Shown here: piece after piece, positions 46,107 through 55,942 of the stretch
How positions within the stretch are numbered: position 1 is the first letter of the stretch
Layout of the letters: every line of letters begins with the position of its first letter
DNA from: Benincasa hispida
Taxonomy: Eukaryota; Streptophyta; Magnoliopsida; Cucurbitales; Cucurbitaceae
Direction: 5' to 3'
Length of the DNA stretch: 64,000 bases
Assembly (NCBI RefSeq): GCF_009727055.1
Contig: NC_052355.1
Span: forward strand, 8,114,990 to 8,178,989
The notes under the pieces: generated by a model
What the model was told of the DNA's origin: nothing
Database searches by the model: none
What the model saw: the letters and a program-made list of their open reading frames with translations, nothing else
Position numbers and translations under genes: made by a program

Positions 46107-47155
46107 GGGTATGTTTGATGCATGATAAAAGTAGAGAGTTGAGTTGAGTTGAGTTGATAATTATTGTCTGGAGAGTTAAATTATCTGAGGAGTTAAATTA
46201 TCTGTGTTTGTTTGCAGAGTTGAGTTGATAATTATTGTCTGTGTTTGTTGTGCAAAGTTGAGTTGGGGGATCTGATGCAATTTTTTGTGAATGAAATTAG
46301 TTCTATTTTTTTCTGTTTGTTTTTTATTTCATTCTTTTATTTTTTTAGTTTTATGTTTTTCTATTGTTGATTAATTTTCAAATATACACGTATTTTCTCA
46401 AATCATTTATGACATAAACGGGATAATCTCAATTTTTTTCTCAATTTGTAGAACATAATAGATTATTTTTCATATATTTTTTTCAAAAATTGTAATAATT
46501 CTAATTCTCTTCAATCTGTAAAACATACCAACAAAATATATTTCATATTGTTGCTCATTTAATTGGTATATTGTATATTGTAGGTATATATATTGAAGGT
46601 AATTATTCCAATTACTAATTGATATATTGTATGTATATATATTGAATCTTGCTAACTTAACATTATTATTTCACATATCATACCGTTTATTTTTATATAA
46701 TATGGATGATATATTTGGAATTGAAATTGTACATAGGATAATTAACTTTCATTTGATTATGATGGTGAGAATGTGATATGATGTAGTATAGTAACATTTT
46801 TCATAAGATCACAAAAATAATATGAATCGACCAAACATGTGGCCGTTTCCAAAAAATTTCACAAAATATATGTTTTTTTCGATACTTATAATATCCATAT
46901 CATAATATAAACATAAAAATTACATGTCATGACGTATGCAAAAATTATCATTTTTTTGACGATTAAAAAAAGAAAAAAATCAAATCTGTGGAGAATCCAA
47001 ACGACGAACATGAGGGAATTCCCTGGTTTTTAGGGTTAGTTTTGAGTGAATAAAAAATGTGGTTTTAATAACCCACCGTTTCTCTTAATGGATTTAATAA
47101 ACATGGTAATAAATACTCACTCAACCCAACAACTCATACCCATTTATCAAATAAT
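46107..47155. mobile_element. PIF/Harbinger-like remnant near reductase 1 promoter
   Basis: Starts GGGTATGTTTGATG after TAA (46104-46106), followed by GAGTTGAGTTGAGTTG. The right end has CTCAACCCAACAACTCATACCC and ATTTATCAAATAA near 47110-47155. The ends are inverted but imperfectly so, and the exact boundary and target duplication are unresolved. Shares phrases with 31279-31506. The interior is AT-rich without ORF. Its right end is about 200 bp from the reductase TATA box. Confidence 0.4.
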
Positions 47156-47357
47156 TAGTGAAGTCAACCAAACCAAAGTGATTGTTAACTGATTAATCGA
47201 ATATTGTAGGTTTCCCTACAGTCCAATAAATACCGGTCATAGACATACTTTTATTAATAGTTTTGTTTATTCATCATCAATAAATCAATATCAACTACTT
47301 CATTTCATGAGAATATCAATACAATAATTTATTCTAATACTTCCTTAGAGACTGAGT

Positions 47358-47366
47358 ATATAAAGT
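47358..47366 (+). promoter_or_regulatory. TATA box of reductase 1
   Basis: TATATAAAG, 97 bp before the chosen start codon (47463). It makes the in-frame upstream ATG at 47382 unlikely as a start, since that ATG would lie at or before the expected transcription start. Reductase 2 has the matching TATATAAG at 61978-61985. Confidence 0.6.
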
Positions 47367-48289
47367 CAGCTAAATATTCCAATGGAAATTACAGATTATA
47401 AGCTTTGTATTAAGCTAAGGGAGGGTGTGAAGAGGAGGCTTTACCAACATAGTATAGTAAAAATGGGAGTGGTTCCAATGGCGACTTTGAGCAATGGCCA
47501 GTCGATACCCGTTATCGGGATGGGGACGATGTCGATGGTCGGACCAGAGGCGACGAAAGTTGCCGTGGTGGAGGCGATCAGAGTCGGATACCGACATTTT
47601 GATACGTCGTATTCGTACGGATCGGAGAAGGCTCTTGGGGAAGGGATTAGTGAGGCTTTGGGAGTAGGGCTTATAAAATCAAGAGATGAACTCTTTGTGA
47701 CCTCTAAGTTGGCTTCTGGTTTTGCTGATCCTTCACTTGTTCTTCATGGGATTAAGGCCACTCTCAGGTACCATTTTATATATTATTTATTATTTATTTT
47801 CTCTTTCTCAACAATTTTTTGGAAGGTTAATTTAAAGAACAAATTTTTGCAGTCCAAAATAAGTTTGTTAAACCAAAACAAATCATATTTTAGAATTAAT
47901 TTTAGTGAACTAAATATGAACAAACAGATACCAACAAACTCAACATAATTTAAAGGGAAAAAATAATTCGTTTTTACCTTTAAACTTGTCAATTTGTACC
48001 AATTTTCGTTAGAAACCACAAGTGTTACAATTTTTACCTAGAAAATCACTCATTTCAATAAATTACCCTTTCTTTTACTTTTTCGAATTTACCTACGAAT
48101 TTTAACAAAATATAATATTAAAATCTCCAAAAACTAACTAATTTAAATAAAATCGAGTTTTGAAATAAATTAAATTTAACCAATATGCAAATATTAGTTA
48201 CCAACTTTGTCAAAATTCAAAACTTTCAACAAAAAATTGGCTTTGAAGTCATTTTTCTCTGAAATCTAAATAACTTAATAAAAGAAAAG

Positions 48290-48490
48290 TATTTTAAATG
48301 ATAAAATTATTAAAAATATTTAGAAATAATAGTAAATATTACAGTCTGCGATAGACTGCGGTAAACTACTCTCCGTTTCTATTTTGATATAGATAGACAG
48401 TAGTATATCGTAGTCTATTGCAGATAGACAACGAAATTTTGCTATATTTATAAATATTTTTGTTCATTTTCTTATATTTGAAAACAACTC
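48290..48490. mobile_element. MITE-like element in reductase 1 intron 1
   Basis: Same type as 45755-45910: GATAGACTGCGG..GATAGACAG..CAGATAGAC core, ends AAAATTATTAAAAATATTTA and TTGCTATATTTATAAATATTTTTG, roughly inverted. Part of the extra sequence that makes intron 1 of copy 1 about twice as long as that of copy 2 (1140 bp). Confidence 0.5.
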
Positions 48491-49479
48491 TTAATAAAAT
48501 TCTATCCCCCAAATTTCATTGTCTTTATTATTTTAACGCTTTTTTAAAAAACAAAACTCAACTAAAAGGTTAAAATAATTGTCAAAACATTTGAAAGTTA
48601 GCAATTAAGTTTGAAGTACGATTTGATAAATTAAAAGTTTTAGACAAACCTACAACAACTGATAGGATCTAATGGCAACACTAGAGAGTTGAATAAGGTT
48701 ATCTACAAATTTTAACATTATGAAACTTTAATCAGTCCAAAGTTGAAAACTAAATATTGGGTGTATTTGGTTTAACGTTTAATTTTGAAAATAAGACATT
48801 TTAAAAATTATTGAAGTATTTGATAACCATTCAAAATAGTTTTTAAAATAATTTGAAACTATTTTTATCAAAAGAGTTTAAATAACAATGATTTTTTTTT
48901 ATAAAAACATTTTTTTCTCTAGTTATACAAAACAGACCTTAAACTTTAATTTAAAAAAAAACACAAATTAATAATTCAAGTTAATAGCTAAATGCAAATT
49001 ATATGTAAAGTAATAAATCGAACCTAACATGCAGTCTAAAAGTTAGAAATGAAATTAAGTACAGAAATAAAAGAAGTTAAAAGAAAAAAGAAAACACTGA
49101 AATTTATAGTGGTTCGACAATTTGTCTACTTCATTCAACATGATCCCTTCTTAAGTATTTTACTGAAAAATTGTCTTACATGTGAGAAATGACCTTTTTT
49201 TTTCACCTAGACTAAAAAGAAATCCATATCATGTGCACAGCACGCTTTAATACAAAACCCAATAAAAAGCTAAAATTAAAACAATCAATTTCTCGATCTA
49301 TAGTAAACTGAATTAATGATTGAGATTAAATGGAGAGAGAAAATGGTGTAGATTACATTTAGGAAGAAAAAAAATTGAGAATGAGATTTTGGTATGAAGA
49401 CTACATTACTCCCTTTTTTAATTCAAAGATTCTGGATACCACATGTTACAATCTCATTCGATTATACATGATCTTATCT

Positions 49480-49518
49480 TTCTCATCTTCTTTTTCTTTT
49501 TCTTTTTCCTTTTCTTTT
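49480..49518. repeat. CTTTTT microsatellite in intron 1
   Basis: About six copies of TTTTTC/CTTTTT. It creates most of a 92-codon frame (49375-49653) that I reject as a gene. Confidence 0.7.
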
Positions 49519-50754
49519 CATCTCTCTTCAACAACTGGCCACGGTTGGTCCATGCTTGCCACATCATCGACTACATCGAATTTTGTTTTCAATCTTCTTT
49601 TATTCATATCTTTTTCGTTTGAACTTCAATTCGAACGATTGACGATGCAATGAAATCATCTATTTAAACTCTACAAGAAAAAAAAACTTTCAAACACTAA
49701 AAAGTAATCAGTACAATAACTTGAGTTTGCCATCATCATCATACTTGATTTGATGAAAGCCCTAAAACTAAGACCTTTTACATCTCAAATTATTTGAGTG
49801 ATGTTTATCGAGGCCATTTCTTTTTACAAAATATACATTAATTAATTGTCAAATAAAAAAAAAATGAACAGGAACTTGGGAATGGAATATGTTGATATGT
49901 ACTTGATCCACATTCCATTGAAGTTGAATCCTGAAGTATGTAAAGTCCCAGTTGCAAAGGATGACATTTCTGCAATTGATCTCAAAGGAGTTTGGGACAA
50001 AATGGAAGAATGCCAAAACCTTTCTCTCACCAAAGCCATTGGTGTCAGTAATTTCTCTCCCAAAAGGCTTCAACAACTTCTTTCCTTTGCAAAAATACCC
50101 CCAATACTCAATCAGGTAATAATGCCTCTTTTTAGTTTTTAATTGTTCTATTTAATTTCTTTTTACAAACTTATTTCATAAAATCATTTAATAATACTTT
50201 TAATTTAATATAGGTTGAGATGAGCCCACTTTGGCATCAAAATAAACTAAGAGAGTTTTGTAAAGCAAAAGGGATTCATGTAACGGCCTATTCTCCTCTA
50301 GGTGCAGTTGGGACTCATTGGGCCACGATAAAGTTGTGAGCTCTGATGTTATTGCTCAAATTGCCAAGGCCAAAGGCAAAACAACTGCTCAGGTATAAAT
50401 CATTTCAATTTTACTTTTAGTTTCGAAACTTTCATGTTTGTATCAAATAAATTACACTTTTAGATTCTTGAATTTTATTTTAAAGAACCTAATTGATAAA
50501 TATCTCTAAACGTGTGAGAGCGCTTCAATCTTTCAATTATAGATTGCATTGAGATGGGTGTATGAGCAAGGGGTGAGCATAGTGGCAAAGAGCTTTGACA
50601 AAGAGAGAATGAGAGAAAACATTGACATTTTTGATTGGTCATTGAGTGAAGAGGAATCAGCTAAGATTGGCCAACTTCCTCAGCACAAAGCTGTTGTTTT
50701 GCCAATATTTATGGCCAACATGATGTGGTTCTTCACCTTGATGCTGAGCTTTGA

Positions 50755-51026
50755 CTCTCTTTTCCTCTTATTGTTCTTTGCTTTCATAAACATACTATGC
50801 TCTTTTCTATCGCTAAATTTGTACAATAGAAAAGTTATGGATTATTATGTATGTGTCTTAATCTATCTTATCTTTTGTATTGTTTTGTAGACAAAAATAT
50901 GGTTGAATTACAAATTCAATCTCCAAATTTGATGATTGTTTCTATCTTAAGCCATGAGTTTACTTCTTTGCATTTCTTGTGATTAAATTTGCATGCTAGT
51001 CACATTCATGTAGTTTTTAATATTCG
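50755..51026. other. 3' flank of reductase 1
   Basis: Probable 3' untranslated region and downstream sequence, T-rich. No further coding signal. Transposon debris begins at 51027. Confidence 0.4.
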
Positions 51027-51295
51027 CCGATTTGGGCACAACCAAGAAGATGATGAACTGCTATTTCTTGGTGAAGGAGCAAATCTCGTACAAAATAAAT
51101 GTCTAACTCCACATGTTTGGTGTGAGAATGAAGAATAAAATTGGCACTGAGGTGAACAGCTCCTATGTTTTCACACGAGTTGAAGGAGAGGAAAAAGGTA
51201 TTCCAAGTTTAGTAAGAAGAGATTTAACCTAGAGAAGCTCCATCGTAGCATTTGCAAGACAATGAAACTCTACTTCACAACTTGATCAAGATATA
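51027..51295 (-). pseudogene. Copia RNase H fragment
   Basis: Minus strand reads EVEFHCLANATMELL, then LLTKLGIPFSSPSTRV, then IPV/HSHTKHVELDI-like and LLHQEIAVHHLLGCAQIGEY-like decayed phrases. This is the C-terminal RNase H part of copia pol (usual E-Y-R-A-L-A-x-A-x-x-E-L). It has several stops and is only 270 bp. Confidence 0.6.
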
Positions 51296-51344
51296 ATGGA
51301 AAGCACCTTGCGAGTATGTAAAACCCAATTTCAAACATCAAAAC

Positions 51345-54204
51345 AATATGGGTAGGCCAAAACTTAAACGAAATTTCATGGATATTGCCAATATGAAACT
51401 TGAGGAACTCATGGGATCTCTACTTACTTTTGAGATGTATTTTGATAGGACACGTGTCAAGAAAAACCAAGGTATTGCCCTACAATCCTCGGTAAATTAT
51501 CAGTTTGAAGGTAAATTTGTAGAATAAGAAGAATCTCTTGTTGACTCAATATCTTTTCTACATGAACAATTTTGCAAGGTTCTAAAGCATTTTGAAAATA
51601 AATCTGGGAATTATGTGCCTATGCATGATAAAGAAAGTGGAAGCACATATTCAAATCCATATAGATCTCAGAATCAGAAGTAGAATGTTGATAATTCACA
51701 AAATAAAAGAAAATCCTTCTGGTGCAGGGAATGTGAAGGATATGGTCATTATCAATCTTAATGTCCAAATTTTCTCAAAAGAAAGAGTAAGAGTTATGTG
51801 TTAACTTTGTTTGATAAATATTCTGAAGATATTGGTGATTCTGAAGAAGATATCAAAGCCCTTTGTTAGTAACATTTCTGAGGATATTTATAGGGACAAA
51901 AATCAAGAAAAGTTGTGTAAGGACATTACTAACGAAGAAGATGAAGATTCTCGTGAATCGATTGAAACTTCTTATCGTACTTTACACCAATAATGCTTAA
52001 AGGATGTAAAATTCATGGATATTCATAAAGAAAGAATTGAGTCGCTTATTTCTAATAATCATAAACTGATGACCACTGTCTCTGTTCTTAAACGTGAGCT
52101 AAATCAAGTCAAGACTGAGCTGGAATCTATATATAAATGTATAAAGATGTTGAACTCAGAAACAAATGATCTTGATAAGATATCGCATCAAGAGAAGAAA
52201 GTTGGTGATTTAAAAGGTCTTGAAACTTTAAAACAAAGAGAAGAGTTCATGATCAATCATTTCTAGAGGAAACAAAACATTACTGGTGGATGTAATTAGA
52301 AGCAGATGTCGACACATGTGTCCTCAACATCTGCTTCGACATCTTCTCCGTAGTTTGTAAAACATTCCAAGAGGGTGTTGATATACCATCATTGGGGTAA
52401 AAAAAGGTCATATTAGACCTTATTATTTTAAATTAAATGGTTTTAGTGTCAATTTATCTTGGTTATCCTCTATACAGGTTAGCAAAAGTAATGACCGAAA
52501 GCTCTTTGCTCCTATGCTAAAATAGAAGTAGCGTGGAAAAGCAAAAGTTTGATACAATATGGTACTTATATCTTTTAGATTGTCCACAAAAGATGATTGG
52601 TACTTTGACAGTGGATGTTCTAGGCATATGACTTGTGAGAAGTATTTTGTGACAAATCTCAAATTTATGAAATTTGGCCAAGTGAATTTTGGTGTTGGTG
52701 CAACTAGAAAAATCTTGGAAAAGGGAATATGCAATATCCTAGTTCTCCCACCACTAGAAGATGCAATGTTTGTTGAAGGGCTCACTACTAACCTTATCAA
52801 CATAAGTCAGTTATATGATCAGAGACTGCATGCTAACTTCACTGAAGATAAATGTCTTGCTACAGATGATATCAAAGCTCTTTTCTTGACAGGTATGCAC
52901 TCTTCTAACAACTGTTATCTTTGGTCTCCTATTGTTACTAATGTTGTTTGCGATATGTCTAAACAAACTAAAATTGTATTTGGCATAAATGTCTTGGTCA
53001 ATATTAGATCTGTTAAAAAAGTGTTAGGAAAGAATGTTATTGTTGGTTTACCCTATTTTCATGGTGTTCGCGAAGTCTTTTATGGGAACCGTCAAGCTAA
53101 AAAGCATATTAAAGCCTCTCACAAACAGGTTCCTCAAACTAACACTAACAGAGTTTTGTAGCTTCTGCACATGGATCTTAGGGGTCAAAAGCAATTTATT
53201 AGTTTTGGTGGAAAGTGCTATACCCTTATGTGTGTGGATGAATTTTCGAGGTACACTTGGGTTTGATTTGTTAGAGAAAAGTCTAACACTTTTTCTGCTT
53301 GTCAAACTTTGTATACTCAACTTCAGAGAGAAAAATACTTGAAGATTCTTCGCATCTATAGTGTCCATGACAAAGAATTTGAAAATATGTAGTTCGTTAA
53401 ATTTTGTTCTTTTGAAGGAATACATCATAAGTTTTGAGGTCTTATTATTTTCCAATCAAATGGTGTGATTAAACATGAAAATAGGATCTTCTAAGAGATG
53501 GTTTGTGTTATGTTACATACCAAAAATCTTCCTCTTCAGTTCTAGGCTAAAGTTCCCAACATTGCACGTCATATTCTCAACTGAATTGCTCTTTTCCCAT
53601 GTACGGTCTGCATAAATTATGAAGTTTGTAGGGGGAGAAAGACAAATATCCAATGTTTTTATATTTTTGACAATTCATGTTATATTCTAATAGATCGAAA
53701 ACCTAGGCGAATATGGGATTTAAATCGTGACGAAGGTATTTTCTTAGGGTACTCTATAAATAGCAAGGCTTATAGAGTATTTAATAAACAAACTCGAAAT
53801 GTAACAAGTCAATCAATGTTGTGATTAATGATGCTGCAGGTCCATTAGTTTCTACTATTGAGGAAGAAAAGATTCCAATATGCTTCCACTTGTCAATACA
53901 GATGTCCCTAACATCTCCCACTAACATGTTATCTAGCATGAATTTTAAAACATCAATGGAGAATAACCAGCCAACTTCTGAACAGGCTGAAACAAGTAAC
54001 AAGCACCCATCCAGCAGAGTTCGTAAAAATCATCTCCCTAGTAACATCATTGGTAATCTTGATATAGGAGTGACTACTACAAATAAGGATAGGGTTGACT
54101 ATCTCCAAATGATTAACAATAGTTGTTTTACATCTCCAATTGAAATTAAGAGTGTTAATGAAGCTCTATGGATTACTCTGGGCTTGTGCAAGATTGAATT
54201 ATAG
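51345..54204 (+). pseudogene. Sirevirus-like copia gag-pol remnant (element F)
   Basis: Plus strand. Gag motif MKLEELMGSLLTFEM at about 51390-51440. CCHC knuckle CRECEGYGHYQS-stop-C near 51722-51765. A coiled-coil-like segment (52015-52266). Protease WYFDSGCSRHMT intact (about 52599-52634). Integrase 53165-53620 keeps HMDL, but its second catalytic Asp reads Val (YSVHDKEFE) and the E of N-G-V-V-E-R reads Lys. The pre-RT segment SSRVRKNHLPSNIIGNL (54010-54060) ends in EALW. RT and RNase H are deleted. The CRECEGYGH knuckle wording and the double polypurine tract point to the Sirevirus lineage. Confidence 0.75.
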
Positions 54205-54721
54205 CAATTAACGAAAATTTTGATTTGGGTCATTTGATGCTTAGAGCCATAACCATAGTTGTTGGTGTGTATGCCTTAATTGAGAAAATCAATCTTCCTT
54301 GTGCAGGATATGCTAATTTGTCTGTTGTGATCCTTAAAAATGTCATTGTATCTGTCTTTGGCTCTGCTGGTGATGTTTCTGAAGTTAGCTCTATTAAGTT
54401 TGATGTTATATGGCAGAATCTTAAAGGTTGTGTTGTGCTTGAAATGTCTGTTATTTTTCCAGATAGTCATATGATGGCCAAATGTCTGGTGCTGGAAATA
54501 TTATTTGTCTGATTTCAACCATTCCTAAAATCATGATTTCTGATTTTGTTGAAGTTGGCTTTGGTTATTTTGTAAGTCAAACAAAAGGGGGAGAATGAGT
54601 TTGGTTTAGCATGCTAGTCTTACAACTTCTTATCTGATCTGGTTTGTTTGGTGTTCTTATGCTGACGTGCTTTGTTGTTTGGTTTGTTTTGCCTTAAAAA
54701 ATATCAACCAAGATGGGAGCT
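54205..54721 (+). other. Element F 3' region with two polypurine tracts
   Basis: After the pol relic is a 95-codon frame (54225-54512) with no recognised similarity. A purine tract AAAAGGGGGAGAATGAG lies at 54583-54599 and a second, AGATGGGAGC, at 54711-54720, just before an LTR-like TGTTGGAG. Multiple G-rich purine tracts near the 3' end are typical of Sireviruses. Confidence 0.45.
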
Positions 54722-55607
54722 TGTTGGAGATTTGATTGGTTGGCTTGATATTTCTTTAAGGCATTAGTTTCTGCAGTTGTCTCAAATAAAGTCTTAACAT
54801 TTGTTTTAAGCAATAGTTTATTTTCTTGCATAATATTTTTTCCATATTGAAAAATTCAGGCTAATTCATTCCGCACAATATTTTCCTTTATTGAAACACC
54901 GTTTATCTTTTTCAAATGTGAACATGTTTCCTTTCTTGGATTCGATTATTAAGAAAGAATTATGTCAACCATTTTGGGTTGCTACTTTTGTTAATTGAGT
55001 AAGAAGTTTTCAATTCTGTGGTCGATATGTGATCATTGTGTTCATGCTCTTTGCTCACTATATTCCGCTGTGCAAGTTCTTCATCTGTTGAGTGCAACAT
55101 GTTGATGTTAATCATGGTCTTAGGGGGAGCCTAAGACTCAACTTCAGACAAGGAGTTCTCTATCTGAGGAGGATTCTAAGATTCATCAGTGAAGGGAGTT
55201 CGCTGACTTGAGGGGAAAATAACATCGTTGAAAGGAGTCTCACACACTGTCGGAAGTCGAAATGTTCAATATTAATATTATCAAACTTAGAGGAAGTCTA
55301 AGTACATTTGAGAGGGAGTCTGACATCTTGCAAGAGCCTAGGTGATCAATGAGTTGAGCTCTACGTATGTCGTTGTAGTAGTCGTGTATTGCAGATAAGT
55401 ATTGCGTTGTAAATTACTTAACTCTTTAATATTAATGGATTATCTTTCCCGGGCACACTGCCCCCAGATGTAGGTGGATTTCACCGAAATGGGTTACCAA
55501 CTTCTATGTCTCTTTAACTGCTTACTTGTTGTTGGTATTTTGTTGTTACATTGGTAGCCAGTTCTTTCCTTTTAACATTTGTGTTTGTGTGACGAGTCAT
55601 CTCAACA
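54722..55607 (+). mobile_element. Probable 3' LTR of element F
   Basis: Begins TGTTGGAGATTTG after the second purine tract and ends near GAGTCATCTCAACA at 55607. Includes CCCCCAGATGTAGGTGGATTTCACCG, a phrase type often near Sirevirus LTR ends. No 5' LTR remains for comparison, so the edges are tentative. Confidence 0.45.
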
Positions 55608-55639
55608 CTTTTTCACTAGAAATTGTGAATTTTGAGGTG

Positions 55640-55942
55640 GAGCATCTTTCTAACTCAAATAGAACTACTAAAAATAAGTACCGAAGTTCCTGAAACTAGT
55701 GAACAACAACCTATAGAAATAGAAGATAATAAACCTCAAGAGGAAAAAGATCTTATAGGTTATTTTCACACCTAGAGATTAACGAAGAATAACAATTACT
55801 CCTCTAGCTAGATACAATGAAGTAGATTATGTGAGTGTAGCTCTAAGTGTTATGGCTAAAATACATAAAGCACAATCACTTTCGTTCAATGATTCATTGA
55901 GTTGCAACAATGCAAGTTGGATAAATGCCATGAATGAAGAAA
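55640..55942 (+). pseudogene. Copia pre-RT/RT relic (element G), left part
   Basis: Reads EVPETSEQQPIEIEDNKPQE, then a decayed stretch, then ASWINAMNEE. The last phrase is the well-known copia RT entry (usual W-x-x-A-M-x-x-E). It is cut at 55942 by the CACTA element and continues at 58562 with NRTWETLNL. Confidence 0.6.

Larger units (their letters stand above)
47463..50754 (+). pseudogene. NADPH aldo-keto reductase (AKR4-like) 1, frameshifted
   Basis: Soluble NADPH-dependent carbonyl reductases of this class act in plant secondary metabolism; the substrate cannot be told. Four exons: 47463-47767, 49872-50115, 50214-50392, 50543-50754, all with GT..AG introns (2104, 98 and 150 bp). Protein starts MGVVPMATLSNGQSIPV. 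Tetrad seen: D47 (HFDTSYSYGSE), Y52, K82 (VTSKL), H115 (DMYLIHIP). The conserved EECQNL, IGVSNFSPKRL, NQVEMSP and RWVYEQGVSIVAKSF segments follow. Exon 3 lacks one G near 50319-50323, giving TGA at 50337-50339; restoring one base would give the family's GTHWG.D wording. Exon 4 shifts again near 50711-50722, before the usual HDVVL.LDAEL end (TGA 50752-50754). Either a recent pseudogene or consensus errors. Family length is about 315-320 residues. Confidence 0.85.

Noticed and set aside
47382..47462. Upstream in-frame ATG giving reductase 1 an extra 27 residues
   Set aside because: Too close to the TATA box at 47358, absent from the family N-terminus, and the matching sequence of copy 2 has no ATG in frame there.
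49375..49653. 92-codon frame in reductase intron 1
   Set aside because: Mostly a CTTTTT microsatellite; no similarity and no counterpart in copy 2.
54225..54512. Envelope-like ORF of a Sirevirus
   Set aside because: Position would fit, but the 95 residues show no recognisable similarity, signal peptide plus anchor, or coiled coil; left unassigned.
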